A stretch of 64,000 nucleotides of DNA, taken from Pseudomonas hunanensis (lineage in GTDB: Bacteria; Pseudomonadota; Gammaproteobacteria; Pseudomonadales; Pseudomonadaceae). Positions 48,634 through 57,817 of this stretch are shown piece by piece. The DNA lies in NCBI RefSeq assembly GCF_013393325.1, contig NZ_QJRC01000094.1, positions 124,001-188,000 on the forward strand. The letters are read 5' to 3'. The notes beneath the pieces were generated by a model that was not told the origin of the DNA, did not search any database, and saw only the letters and a list, made by a program, of their open reading frames with translations. The position numbers and the translations under genes were made by a program. The stretch's first letter is position 1, and each line of letters starts with the position of its first letter.

Positions 48634-50880
48634 ATGACTGCAGACAACACGCTGGCAGACGCCATGGAGCGCTGTGCCCAAGAACCGATCCACCTGCCGA
48701 GCAGCATCCAGCCTCATGGCTTTCTGCTGGTACTGGACGCCACCGACCTGCGCGTGCTGCAGGCCAGTGAAAACGTCGAGCACTGGCTGGGCTTGCCGGC
48801 CCAGGAGCTGATCGGTTGCCCCTTCGCCAATCTGGTCAGCGACGGTTTCGACCTGCACGCGCACCTCGCACGGCTGCCGGAAGATGAAATTTTCCCCTTT
48901 CACATCGGCGACGTGCGCTTGCGCCAAGGCGCGCCCCACAGTGAGCCGCTGCACTTGCTGGCCCACTGTCACGACGAAGTACTGATTGCCGAGTTCGAAC
49001 CCCCGCGCCTGCCACCGGAGCTGGCCGGGCAAGGCGACTACTACCCATTGGTGCGCAACTTCGTCGGTAGCCTGCAACTGGCCACAAGCCTTGAGGATCT
49101 GCTGCAACAAACGGTGGTGCAGCTCAAACGCATCACCGGCTTTGGGCGGGTCAAGGCGTACCGGTTCGATGCCGATGGCAACGGTCAGGTGCTGGCGGAG
49201 GTGGCCGACCCTGGCTACCCCAGCTATCTGGGCCTGTGTTTCCCGGCCGCGGACATCCCGCGCCAGGCGCGCGAGCTGTACCGGATCAACCGCATCCGCG
49301 TGATCGAGGATGCCAACTATCAGTCCTCCCCCCTGTTACCGGCCGCCAACCCTCGCACCGGCAAGGCACTGGACATGAGCTTCGCTGCACTGCGCAGCGT
49401 GTCGCCGATACACCTGCAGTACATGCGCAACATGGGCACGCTGGCCTCGATGTCGCTGTCGATCGTGGTCGATGGCGAGCTGTGGGGGCTGGTGTCGTGC
49501 CACCACCATCAGCCACGCCCGGTGGACTTGCGTACCCGCACAGCCTGCGAGTTGCTGGCCAGCGTGCTGTCGTTGCAGATCGAGTCCCGCGAGGCCGATG
49601 CCAGCACGCGCAAGTTGCTGGCACTGCGTCAACACATCGTGCGCATGATCTCGTCCATGGCTGACCACGACAGCGTCAGCGACGGCCTGCGCGAACTGCC
49701 TCAGGTTTTGTTGGCCTTTGCCGGTGCCCAAGGTGCGGCGGTAATCTCGGCCGAACGCTGTGACCTGATCGGCCAGACCCCACCCGAAGCCCAGGTGACC
49801 GCGCTGGTGCACTGGCTTGGCCAGCGTGGCGAAGACAGCGTGTTCCAAAGTGACAACCTGCGCCGCGACATCACAGACCTGCCCGAACTGGCAACCCATG
49901 CCGGTGGTGTGCTGGCGGTGGCCATCTCGCAAATCCACTCGCACTACCTGCTGTGGTTCCGCCCCGAGCAAGTGCGTACGGTAAACTGGGCCGGCCAGCC
50001 GACCAAGCAGGTGGGGCCACAGGGCAACCTCCACCCACGACACAGTTTTGAACGCTGGCAGGAAGAACTGCGCGGCTATTGCGAGCCCTGGGACCCGCTG
50101 GTGATCGAGGGCGTGATGGAACTGCGCACCGCGGTGCTGGGCATCGTCCTGCGCAAGGCCGAAGAGCTGGCGCAACTGGCGGGCGAGTTGCGCCGCTCGA
50201 ACAAAGAGCTCGAGGCGTTCTCCTACAGTGTTTCCCATGACTTGCGCGCGCCCCTACGGCACATCGCCGGCTATACCGAGCTGCTTGGCGAAATCGAAGG
50301 CCAAGGCCTGAGCGAGCGCGGCAAACGCTTTTTGCAGCACATCGGCGAAGCGGCGCACTTTGCCGGCAGCCTGGTCGACAACCTGCTCAACTTCTCGCAG
50401 ATGGGCCGCTCGGCCTTGCGCTTGTCCGACGTCGACCTCAACGCACTGGTCGAGGCCATTCGCAGCGAATTGACCCCAGATTACGAAGGCCGCGCAATCG
50501 TTTGGGACATCGCCCCGCTGCCCAAGGTGATCGGCGACCCGGCGTTCATCAACATGGCATTGCACAACCTTATCGCCAATGCCATCAAGTACACGCGCGG
50601 GCGTAACCCTGCCCGCATCGGGATCAGTGCCGTACAGCACCCTGGCGAAACCGAGGTCTGCATCCGCGACAATGGCGTGGGCTTCGACATGGCCTATGCC
50701 AACAAGCTGTTCGGCGTATTCCAGCGCCTGCACCGCATGGAAGACTTCGAAGGCACAGGGATTGGCCTGGCGAGCGTGCGCCGTATCATCGAGCGCCATG
50801 ATGGCCGGGTCTGGGCCACTGGCCAGATCGAGCAAGGCGCCAGCTTCCACTTCACCCTACCCCGAAACACTGCTACCTGA
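48634..50880 (+). CDS. bphP: Bacteriophytochrome histidine kinase
   Basis: A 748-residue red/far-red photoreceptor. The biliverdin-attaching cysteine is Cys14 (RCAQEPIHLPSSIQPHG), in a PAS domain. The GAF domain follows with the chromophore motif AADIPRQAR, then the PHY domain with tongue motif PRHSF. The kinase has the phospho-histidine in SVSHDLRAPLRHI and the ATPase boxes NLIANAIKY, DNGVGFDM and GTGIGLA. ATG at 48634 places the cysteine as in other BphPs, with AGGAG 11 bases upstream; ATG at 48613 is possible. No haem oxygenase gene is adjacent. Confidence 0.96.
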   Translation: MTADNTLADAMERCAQEPIHLPSSIQPHGFLLVLDATDLRVLQASENVEHWLGLPAQELIGCPFANLVSDGFDLHAHLARLPEDEIFPFHIGDVRLRQGAPHSEPLHLLAHCHDEVLIAEFEPPRLPPELAGQGDYYPLVRNFVGSLQLATSLEDLLQQTVVQLKRITGFGRVKAYRFDADGNGQVLAEVADPGYPSYLGLCFPAADIPRQARELYRINRIRVIEDANYQSSPLLPAANPRTGKALDMSFAALRSVSPIHLQYMRNMGTLASMSLSIVVDGELWGLVSCHHHQPRPVDLRTRTACELLASVLSLQIESREADASTRKLLALRQHIVRMISSMADHDSVSDGLRELPQVLLAFAGAQGAAVISAERCDLIGQTPPEAQVTALVHWLGQRGEDSVFQSDNLRRDITDLPELATHAGGVLAVAISQIHSHYLLWFRPEQVRTVNWAGQPTKQVGPQGNLHPRHSFERWQEELRGYCEPWDPLVIEGVMELRTAVLGIVLRKAEELAQLAGELRRSNKELEAFSYSVSHDLRAPLRHIAGYTELLGEIEGQGLSERGKRFLQHIGEAAHFAGSLVDNLLNFSQMGRSALRLSDVDLNALVEAIRSELTPDYEGRAIVWDIAPLPKVIGDPAFINMALHNLIANAIKYTRGRNPARIGISAVQHPGETEVCIRDNGVGFDMAYANKLFGVFQRLHRMEDFEGTGIGLASVRRIIERHDGRVWATGQIEQGASFHFTLPRNTAT

Positions 50881-50895
50881 GGCATCGCTACCATC

Positions 50896-51357
50896 ATGCT
50901 CAAGCCCATCCTGCTGGTCGAAGACAACCCCCGGGACCTGGAACTGACCCTGCTGGCCCTGGAGCGCAGCCAATTGGCCAACGAGGTCATCGTGCTGCGC
51001 GACGGTGCCGACGCGCTCGACTACCTGCTGCGCCGCAACGCCTATGCCGAGCGCGATGACGGCAACCCTGCCGTGCTGTTACTGGACCTGAAACTGCCCA
51101 AGGTCGATGGCCTGGAAGTGCTCAAGGCTGTGCGCGCCACCGCCGAACTGCGCAGCATACCCACCGTGATGTTGACCTCCTCGCGCGAAGAACCCGACCT
51201 GCTGCGCGCCTATGAGCTGGGGGTGAACGCCTATGTGGTCAAGCCAGTGGAATTCAAGGAATTCGTCGCCGCCATCTCGGACCTCGGGGTATTCTGGGCC
51301 GTGCTCAACGAACCACCACCCGGCTCACTGCGGCTAAACCGTCGCGGTAGTAACTGA
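50896..51357 (+). CDS. Stand-alone receiver (Rcp1-like) response regulator
   Basis: A 153-residue single receiver domain with acidic pocket ED at 9-10 (LLVEDNPRD), phospho-acceptor Asp in LLLDLKLPKVDG, threonine in MLTSSREE and lysine in YVVKPVEF. Such regulators (Rcp1 type) are the usual phosphorylation partners of phytochrome kinases. It starts 15 bases after bphP and ends 13 bases before a hybrid kinase, so the three form one operon. Confidence 0.95.
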   Translation: MLKPILLVEDNPRDLELTLLALERSQLANEVIVLRDGADALDYLLRRNAYAERDDGNPAVLLLDLKLPKVDGLEVLKAVRATAELRSIPTVMLTSSREEPDLLRAYELGVNAYVVKPVEFKEFVAAISDLGVFWAVLNEPPPGSLRLNRRGSN

Positions 51358-51370
51358 GGCCGCCGCAACG

Positions 51371-53758
51371 ATGCAACAAACGCCGTTGAAACTACTGATG
51401 GTCGAAGACAGCTCGATGGATGCCGAGCTTACCCTGTTGCGCCTGGAACGCAGCGGGTTGCAAGTGCAATCACAGCTGGTGTTCGACCATGCGGGCGTCG
51501 AACATGCCCTGCGCGAAGCCCACTACGACCTGATCCTGTGCGACTGTGTGCTGCCAGGCTCGTCCGGCACCGAGGTGCTGGCCATCGCCCAGCGCCTGGC
51601 ACCGGACATCCCGTTCATCTTCCTGTCCGGTATTTACGGCGAAGAACACGCGGTGGAAATGATCCGCCTGGGCGCCACCGACTATGTGCTGAAAAAAAAC
51701 CTGCCACTGCTGCCCAAGGCCGTGCGCAGGGCGCTGACCGAAGTACAGGAGCGCCAGCGCCGGCGCCGCGCCGAAGAAGCATTGGCCGACGTTGAGGCGC
51801 GTGCTCGGATCGCCATCGACGCTGCCGGCATGGGCACTTGGGACCTGCGCCCGCAGGAAGGCCTGCTGGTTTGGGATGACCGCTGCAAGACGTTGTTCGG
51901 CCTGCCTACCAGCACCGAAATGAGCCTTGAGGTGTTCCTCGGTGGCATCTACCCCGATGACCTGGCAATGGTGCGTGACGCGGTGGAATATGCCATGCGC
52001 CCCGAAAGCGGTGGCCAGTACCGGGTGGAGTTTCGTATCGCGCCAGTCGATGGCCAGGAGCCGCGCTGGTTGCTCAGCAGTGGCCAGAGCCAGTTCGTCG
52101 ACGGCCAATGCGTGCGTTTTTCCGGTGTGCTGCAGGACATCCACACGCAACGCCTGGCCACCCAGGCACTGCGCCAGCTGAACGAGATGCTCGGTGAACG
52201 GGTCGAGCGACGCACGCGCGAACGCGATCGCGCCTGGGAGCTGTCGCAAGACTTGCTGGCCGTACTGAACAAGGACCTGACCCCGGTCGCGCTGAACCCC
52301 GCGTGGGAGGCCAGCCTGGGTTTCTCCCGCGAGCGCCTGAGCCAGTCGTCCCTGCTGCACCTGCTGCCCGAGCCCGATCAGGAACTGCTACTCACCGAAC
52401 TGGCCGCCCTCGCCCATGGCCGCACCAGCGCCCGCTTTGTCGGCCGCATCCTGCATGCCGGCGGCCAGCAGCGCTGGCTGTCGTGGGTGGTGGTGCCGGA
52501 AGACACCCTGCTGTACGTGGTGGCACGCGACATCACCAGCGAACGTGAAGCCGCCCTGGGCCTGGCTGAAGCCAACGCCCGCCTGCGCGAGCAGATCAAC
52601 GAACGCGAGCGCATCGAGGCTGCCTTGCAACAGATGCAGAGGCTGGAGGCGGTTGGCCAACTGACCGCAGGCGTGGCCCATGACTTCAACAACTTGCTCA
52701 CGGTGATCCTCACCGGTGCAAGCTTTCTTGAGCGTGACCTGGCCAAGGCCGACCTGGACAAGGCCCGCACACGCCTCACGCATATCCGCGAAGCGGGCGA
52801 GCGTGGCGCCAAGCTGACCTCGCAGTTGCTGGCTTTCTCCCGTCGCCAGCGTCTGGAGCCGGTAGCGCTTAACCTCAACCGCACCTTGGCCGGCCTGGAA
52901 GAGCTGCTGCGCCGTACCCTGGGTGGCAACGTCTCGGTGCGCTTGGACCTGGACCAGGCCCTGTGGCAGGCAATGACCGACCCGACCCAGACCGAGATGA
53001 TCATCCTCAACCTGGCGATCAATGCCCGCGATGCCATGCCCGAGGGCGGACAGCTGACCCTTACCACCCGCAACACCCGTATCAACGGGCGCCCGCATCG
53101 CCCAGAAGACCCGGACCCCGGCGAGTACGTGATGCTGAGCATCCGCGATACCGGCTGCGGCATGAGCGACGACGTGTTGGCCAAGGTGTTCGAGCCGTTC
53201 TTCACCACCAAGGACATCGGCAAAGGTTCGGGCCTGGGCCTGGCCCAGGTGTTCGGCTTCGCCAAGCAGTCCGGGGGTGGCGTGCGCATCGATACCACAC
53301 CGGGGCGCGGCACCGAGGTGGCGGTGTACCTGCCCGCAGTAAAGGAGGAAGTGGTGGACGAACCTGCCGCAGCGGTGCTCAGCCAGTCGAGCAGCGAGAG
53401 CGGCCGTAACCGCACGGTGCTGCTGGTGGACGATGACCACCTGGTGCGCGACATGCTTGGCGATGTATTGCGCCAGTACGGCTATCAGGTGCGCCAGGCG
53501 CACAGCGGCGAGCAAGCATTGGCATTGCTGGATGACGAGATCGACCTGCTGCTGACGGATTTCGCCATGCCCGAGTTCAACGGTGCGCAACTGGCGCTGG
53601 CGGCGCGTGAGCGGTACCCGCGCCTGCCCGTGGTGTTCCTTACTGGGTATGCCGAGCTGCAGGGGCTGGAGCTGCCGGGCAGCCTGGTGATTCAGAAGCC
53701 GGTGCAGGCCGATGAACTGGCCAGGGTACTGAACGAAATGCTGGGCATTGCCGGGTAA
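51371..53758 (+). CDS. Hybrid histidine kinase, REC-PAS-PAS-HisKA-HATPase-REC
   Basis: A 795-residue cytoplasmic protein without membrane helices. It starts with a receiver (VEDSSMDAEL, Asp in LCDCVLPGS, Lys in YVLKKNL), then two PAS-like regions (about 140-260 and 285-400), a coiled stretch, the phospho-histidine in GVAHDFNNLL near 435, ATPase boxes (NLAINARDAMP, DTGCGMSD, GSGLGLAQV), and a C-terminal receiver (VDDDHLVRDM, Asp in LLTDFAMPE). It is the third gene of the phytochrome operon and could extend the light signal into a phosphorelay. Confidence 0.95.
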   Translation: MQQTPLKLLMVEDSSMDAELTLLRLERSGLQVQSQLVFDHAGVEHALREAHYDLILCDCVLPGSSGTEVLAIAQRLAPDIPFIFLSGIYGEEHAVEMIRLGATDYVLKKNLPLLPKAVRRALTEVQERQRRRRAEEALADVEARARIAIDAAGMGTWDLRPQEGLLVWDDRCKTLFGLPTSTEMSLEVFLGGIYPDDLAMVRDAVEYAMRPESGGQYRVEFRIAPVDGQEPRWLLSSGQSQFVDGQCVRFSGVLQDIHTQRLATQALRQLNEMLGERVERRTRERDRAWELSQDLLAVLNKDLTPVALNPAWEASLGFSRERLSQSSLLHLLPEPDQELLLTELAALAHGRTSARFVGRILHAGGQQRWLSWVVVPEDTLLYVVARDITSEREAALGLAEANARLREQINERERIEAALQQMQRLEAVGQLTAGVAHDFNNLLTVILTGASFLERDLAKADLDKARTRLTHIREAGERGAKLTSQLLAFSRRQRLEPVALNLNRTLAGLEELLRRTLGGNVSVRLDLDQALWQAMTDPTQTEMIILNLAINARDAMPEGGQLTLTTRNTRINGRPHRPEDPDPGEYVMLSIRDTGCGMSDDVLAKVFEPFFTTKDIGKGSGLGLAQVFGFAKQSGGGVRIDTTPGRGTEVAVYLPAVKEEVVDEPAAAVLSQSSSESGRNRTVLLVDDDHLVRDMLGDVLRQYGYQVRQAHSGEQALALLDDEIDLLLTDFAMPEFNGAQLALAARERYPRLPVVFLTGYAELQGLELPGSLVIQKPVQADELARVLNEMLGIAG

Positions 53759-53782
53759 CTTGAGACGACGCAAAACCCGTGC

Positions 53783-53815
53783 AGGAGCGGCCCATCGCGA
53801 CACAAGGCCGCTTCT
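53783..53815 (+). repeat. REP-like hairpin after the phytochrome operon
   Basis: AGGAGCGGCC (53783-53792) pairs with GGCCGCTTCT (53806-53815), one G-U pair, loop of 13 bases with CATCGCGACACAA. The sequence resembles the GGAGCGGCC type of intergenic repeats common in P. putida and probably ends the operon transcript. Confidence 0.6.
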
Positions 53816-53854
53816 ACAGGCATCGCATTACGAAATTAAATACGGAAACGACAA

Positions 53855-53886
53855 AACCCAGCGCTCATCTTTCGAAGCACCGGGTT
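53855..53886 (-). terminator. Terminator of tRNA-Gln
   Basis: On the minus strand AACCCGGTGC pairs with GCGCTGGGTT (two G-U pairs) around 12 bases, followed by TTG. It begins 23 bases after the CCA end of the tRNA. Confidence 0.65.
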
Positions 53887-53908
53887 ATAGACGTTTGAAA
53901 CTGGAAAA

Positions 53909-53983
53909 TGGCAGGGGCGGCTGGATTCGAACCAACGCATGGCAGGATCAAAACCTGCTGCCTTACCGCTTGGCGACGCCCCT
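53909..53983 (-). tRNA. tRNA-Gln (anticodon TTG)
   Basis: The 75-base gene folds as a standard cloverleaf. The acceptor arms AGGGGCG and CGCCCCT pair, and CCA is encoded (TGG at 53909-53911 on the plus strand). The D-arm is GCCAAGCGGTAAGGC, the anticodon loop TTTTGAT lies between GCAGG and CCTGC, and the T-loop is GGTTCGAATCC. The anticodon TTG reads CAA/CAG. No integrase lies nearby, so it is not evidently an island attachment site. Confidence 0.97.
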
Positions 53984-54242
53984 GTATCGGATGCAGTGTT
54001 TGCTGCTCTGACAATTCCAACTGAGTGACAACTGGGTTGTTGTCTTGGAATGCGCGGCACTTTAACAACAAACTTTCGGTCTGTGAACCCCCTGATGAAA
54101 AAAAATTGCTAAAAAACAGCGGGTTAGTCATTTCGGCGTTGGCCCATCGACCATCCGTCGCTTTCCTCCCGCTTCGCTTCAACAGAATCGCATTCCTTCC
54201 TTCCAATCAGATGAGCCCACTGCATCGACCAAGGAGGACCTC

Positions 54243-54485
54243 ATGCCTGTCTCCCACGACCTCTACCAGGACCTGCACTACCCGCGCGAAATCGTCCAGC
54301 AACGCCGCCAGCAGGACAAGGCGCTGGACCGCCTGCTGGACGAGTACATGGACATCGACAACCAGGTGCTGGCTGCCGAGTCGATCTCGGCCGGCAACTT
54401 CGTTGACGAAGACCTGCGCCACCTCAAGGAGCGCCGCCTGGCGGTGAAGTACATGATCGAGCGCCAGCTGGAGCGCAAAGCCTAG
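54243..54485 (+). CDS. DUF465 (YdcH-like) small protein
   Basis: An 80-residue charged helical protein of the DUF465/YdcH family, with the pattern LDEYMDIDNQVLAAE and DEDLRHLKERRLAVKYMIE forming two amphipathic helices of a hairpin. GGAGGA lies 5 bases before ATG at 54243. The family has no firm function. It stands alone between tRNA-Gln and the ZapE-family gene. Confidence 0.88.
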   Translation: MPVSHDLYQDLHYPREIVQQRRQQDKALDRLLDEYMDIDNQVLAAESISAGNFVDEDLRHLKERRLAVKYMIERQLERKA

Positions 54486-54612
54486 GCAATGCAGGTGCGC
54501 GGCCAGACGTATCGCATGAAGTGATCATTGCCGGTCACTTTCTGTATTAGTCAAAATGGCCGCCCTCGGGCAAGCTGCACGCTGACCCGCCATCGCCCAA
54601 GGAGCGTTGCTT

Positions 54613-55683
54613 TTGTCTGCCTGGATCCCTGCCCCATTGCGCCAGCTTGGCCAGCGCCTGCGCGGCACTGCCGCCAACGAGAGCGAACTGCTCGATTGGT
54701 TCGAGGACAAAGCCCGAAGCCGGGGTTATCAGCTTAGTGACGGCCAGCGACGGGTGATCCACTGCATGGCCGAACAACTGGCACTGCTGGAACAAGGGCA
54801 GCCACGCAGCCTGTACCTCTACGGGTCGGTGGGACGCGGCAAGAGCTGGCTGCTGGACGGTTTCTTCCAGGCGGTACCGGTCGAGGCCAAGCGCCGCCTG
54901 CATTTTCATGACTTCTTTGCTCGCCTCCACCGAGGCATGCACCACCACCGGGCGCTGGACGATGCGCTGGGCGCAACCCTCGACGAGCTGGTGGGTGGCT
55001 GCCAGGTGCTGTGCTTCGACGAATTCCACGTGCATGACATCGGCGATGCCATGCTGCTGACACGCCTGTTCAACGCCCTGTTCGCACGCGGCGTGTTCCT
55101 GCTGGTGACGTCCAACTACGCGCCCGAAGGGTTGTTGCCCAACCCGCTGTACCACGAGCGCTTCCTCCCGGTAATCCGCCTGATCAACAGCTCGATGCAA
55201 GTGCTCGAAGTGGACGGCGACACCGACTTTCGCAGCTTGCCGGCCAACCGTGAGCATCAACGTTTTACCCAGGGCCATTATGTCTGGCCGGGGAATGCAG
55301 CGCAGCGCCAGGCGCTGAACGTGCCGAACGAACAGCCGGTGATGCTGGAAGTGAACAAGCGCCCGCTGCGTGCGCTGGCCATCGATGGCCGGCGGGTGGT
55401 GCTTGGCTTCGATGACTTGTGCGAGAAGGCCACGGCGGTCATTGACTACCTGGTGCTGGCGGCGCAATACGATGAATGGATCATCGACGGGCTGGGTGAC
55501 CTGGCGGAGTGCTCGCTGGCGGCTCAGCAGCGTTTCGTCAACCTGGTGGATGTGTTGTATGACCAGGATCGGCAGGTGGTGGTGATAGGTAAACGGCCAC
55601 TGGAAGAAAGCCTGGGCGGGCCGCTTGCCGACCTGATGCGTACCCGCAGCCGCTTGGGGCAATTGCACCAGATAGCCCCTTGA
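54613..55683 (+). CDS. zapE: ZapE/AFG1-family ATPase
   Basis: A 356-residue P-loop ATPase. Walker A is GSVGRGKS, Walker B is CFDEFHVHD, and VTSNYAPEGLLPNPLYHERFLPVI plus VNLVDVLYD are AFG1 signatures. In E. coli ZapE interacts with FtsZ at the division site. TTG at 54613 is chosen because GGAG lies 8 bases before it; TTG at 54607 is too close. Many pseudomonads carry another zapE-like gene elsewhere, so this may be the divergent second copy and the symbol is provisional. Confidence 0.85.
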   Translation: MSAWIPAPLRQLGQRLRGTAANESELLDWFEDKARSRGYQLSDGQRRVIHCMAEQLALLEQGQPRSLYLYGSVGRGKSWLLDGFFQAVPVEAKRRLHFHDFFARLHRGMHHHRALDDALGATLDELVGGCQVLCFDEFHVHDIGDAMLLTRLFNALFARGVFLLVTSNYAPEGLLPNPLYHERFLPVIRLINSSMQVLEVDGDTDFRSLPANREHQRFTQGHYVWPGNAAQRQALNVPNEQPVMLEVNKRPLRALAIDGRRVVLGFDDLCEKATAVIDYLVLAAQYDEWIIDGLGDLAECSLAAQQRFVNLVDVLYDQDRQVVVIGKRPLEESLGGPLADLMRTRSRLGQLHQIAP

Positions 55684-55698
55684 AACTGCATCGCCTCG

Positions 55699-55736
55699 AC
55701 AGGCCTCTTCGCCGGTAAACCTGCGAAGAGGCCTGT
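55699..55736. terminator. 14-base perfect inverted repeat between convergent genes
   Basis: ACAGGCCTCTTCGC (55699-55712) and GCGAAGAGGCCTGT (55723-55736) are perfect arms with a 10-base loop. The core GCCTCTTCGC is shared with the REP pair at 22633-22728. It lies between the ZapE-family stop and the acyl-CoA synthetase stop, suitable as a bidirectional terminator. Confidence 0.8.
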
Positions 55737-55748
55737 AATGTCAAAGCA

Positions 55749-57638
55749 TCAACCGGCTCTGGGTAAATCCGCCAGCACCGCCTCGATCTCCCCCAGCACC
55801 GCCGGGTCATCCAGGGTCGAAGGCGGCGCATAGTCCTGCCCGTCGGCGATCTTGCGCAGCACCGCACGCAAAATTTTCCCCGAGCGGGTCTTGGGGAGCC
55901 GCTTCACCAACCGAACCCGGTTGAAACAGGCCAGCGGGCCAATCGCCTCGCGCACACTGCCCACCAGGTCCACCAGCAGTTGCGCCTCGGCAATGCCCTC
56001 GCCGTCCTTGAGCACAACAAGTGCCAACGGCACTTGCCCCTTGATTTCATCGTGCACGCCAACCACCGCACACTCGGCCACCGCCGGGTGGCAGGCCACC
56101 AGGTCCTCCATTTCGCCGGTAGACAACCGGTGCCCCGACACATTGATCACGTCATCGGTGCGCCCCATGATGTAGACGAAACCGTCATCGTCCAGGTAGC
56201 CGCCGTCACCGGTGTGGTAATACCCCGGGTAGGTGCGCAGGTACGCCTGCAGGTAGCGCTCGTGGTCGCCCCACAGTGTCTGGCTACAACCAGGTGGCAA
56301 TGGCAGGGCGATCACTATCGAACCCTGATGGTTGGGCCCGAGCAAGCGGCCTTCGTCGTCCAGCACGCGAACGTTGTAGCCGGGTACCGCCCGGTTGCTC
56401 GATCCCGGCTTCGCGGCGCTCCCCTCCAGCCCGACACACGGCGCAGTGACCGGCCAGCCGGTCTCGGTCTGCCACCAGTGGTCGTGCACAGGCTTGCCAC
56501 TGACCCGTTCCAGCCATTCGTGGGTGCTGGAATCGAGCTTCTCACCCGCCAGGAACAATTGGCGCAGCGAGCTGAGGTCATGTTTGCGGATCAGCTCGCC
56601 TTCCGGGTCTTCCTTGCGGATGGCACGCATGGCGGTGGGCGCACAGAACAACGCATTGACCTTGTATTGCTCCACCACCCGCCAGTAGGCCGAGGCATCC
56701 GGGGTGCGGATCGGCTTGCCTTCGTAGAACACTGTGGTACAGCCGCTCATCAACGGCCCGTAAACGATCAGCGAATGGCCGACCACCCAGCCCACATCAG
56801 ATATGCCCCACCACACATCGCCGGCCTGCATGCCATAGATATGGCGCATGGCATAGCACAGCGCCACGGCATTGCCACCGTTCTCCCGCACGATGCCTTT
56901 GGGTTTGCCGGTGGTACCCGAGGTATACATGATGTACAGCGGGTCGCCGGCATCCAACTCGACTGGGGCCACCGGCTCGGCGCCGGTCAAGGCCGCCTGC
57001 CAGTCCAGGTCGCGGCCTGGCTGCAGGTCGGCCTGCACCTGTGGCCGCTGCAGCACCAGCACATTGCGCGGTTGGTGCCGGGCCAGTTGCAGGGCGCGGT
57101 CGACCAGCGGCTTGTACGCAATCACGCGATCGAACTCCAGCCCGCAGGAGGCCGTCAGCAGCAGCGTGGGCCGGGCATCATCGATGCGCAAAGCCAGTTC
57201 GTTGGCGGCAAAGCCACCGAACACCACCGAATGCACCGCGCCAATCCGCGCACAGGCCAGCATGGCCATGGCTGCCTGCGGCACCATGGGCATGTAGATG
57301 ATCACGCCATCGCCCTTGCTCACCCCCAGCTGGCGCAGCAAGCCAGCCAGGCGCGCCACTTCATCGCGCAACTGGTTATAGGTATACGCCTGCTGCACGC
57401 CCGTCACCGGCGAATCGTAGATCAGCGCCAATTGCTCGCCACGGCCTTGCTCGATCTGGTAATCGAGGGCCAGGTAGCAGCTGTTAAGGCGGCCGTCTGC
57501 GAACCAACTATGGGTACCGTCGGCGTGGTCTTGCAAAGTCAGGGCAGGCTTGCGGTGCCAGGCCAGGTGTGCGGCCTGTTCCGCCCAGAAAGCGGCAGGG
57601 TCGGAAATGGAATGGGCGTAGCTGTGCTGGTAGCTCAT
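55749..57638 (-). CDS. prpE: Propionyl-CoA/acetyl-CoA synthetase (PrpE-like)
   Basis: A 629-residue AMP-forming enzyme that activates propionate or acetate with CoA. It has the phosphate-binding YTSGTTGKPKGIVR, WWQTETGWP, YHTGDGGYLDDDGF, and the acetylatable lysine motif PKTRSGKILR near the C-terminus. The length and the HSISDPAAFWAEQA start favour PrpE over Acs. ATG at 57638 has a weak ribosome-binding site; an upstream in-frame codon exists at 57704. It is divergent from a LysR gene (57818), the probable regulator. No methylcitrate-cycle genes are adjacent. Confidence 0.9.
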   Translation of the reverse strand: MSYQHSYAHSISDPAAFWAEQAAHLAWHRKPALTLQDHADGTHSWFADGRLNSCYLALDYQIEQGRGEQLALIYDSPVTGVQQAYTYNQLRDEVARLAGLLRQLGVSKGDGVIIYMPMVPQAAMAMLACARIGAVHSVVFGGFAANELALRIDDARPTLLLTASCGLEFDRVIAYKPLVDRALQLARHQPRNVLVLQRPQVQADLQPGRDLDWQAALTGAEPVAPVELDAGDPLYIMYTSGTTGKPKGIVRENGGNAVALCYAMRHIYGMQAGDVWWGISDVGWVVGHSLIVYGPLMSGCTTVFYEGKPIRTPDASAYWRVVEQYKVNALFCAPTAMRAIRKEDPEGELIRKHDLSSLRQLFLAGEKLDSSTHEWLERVSGKPVHDHWWQTETGWPVTAPCVGLEGSAAKPGSSNRAVPGYNVRVLDDEGRLLGPNHQGSIVIALPLPPGCSQTLWGDHERYLQAYLRTYPGYYHTGDGGYLDDDGFVYIMGRTDDVINVSGHRLSTGEMEDLVACHPAVAECAVVGVHDEIKGQVPLALVVLKDGEGIAEAQLLVDLVGSVREAIGPLACFNRVRLVKRLPKTRSGKILRAVLRKIADGQDYAPPSTLDDPAVLGEIEAVLADLPRAG

Positions 57639-57817
57639 ATCGAAAGAAACCCGGTACTTGTTGTTATTGAAGGGCGAAACCTGAGTATGGACCGCTACAC
57701 CCACGCCGCCATGGGACTAAAGTCACAACCGACCTGCAAATTTGCAGACAACGCAAAAACGCCCCATAACGGTGCAAAGCCTCTAGAATAGGCCACCCCT
57801 CAGCCACCGAGCAGCCC

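Noticed and set aside
52388..53803. 471-residue minus-strand frame opposite the hybrid kinase
   Set aside because: Antisense shadow of the conserved HisKA, ATPase and receiver domains.
53909..53983. tRNA-Gln as the attachment site of a genomic island
   Set aside because: No integrase or mobility gene and no second copy of the tRNA 3' end are visible in the window.
53748..54011. 87-residue plus-strand frame across the tRNA region
   Set aside because: It runs antisense through the tRNA gene and the tail of the hybrid kinase and has no ribosome-binding site.
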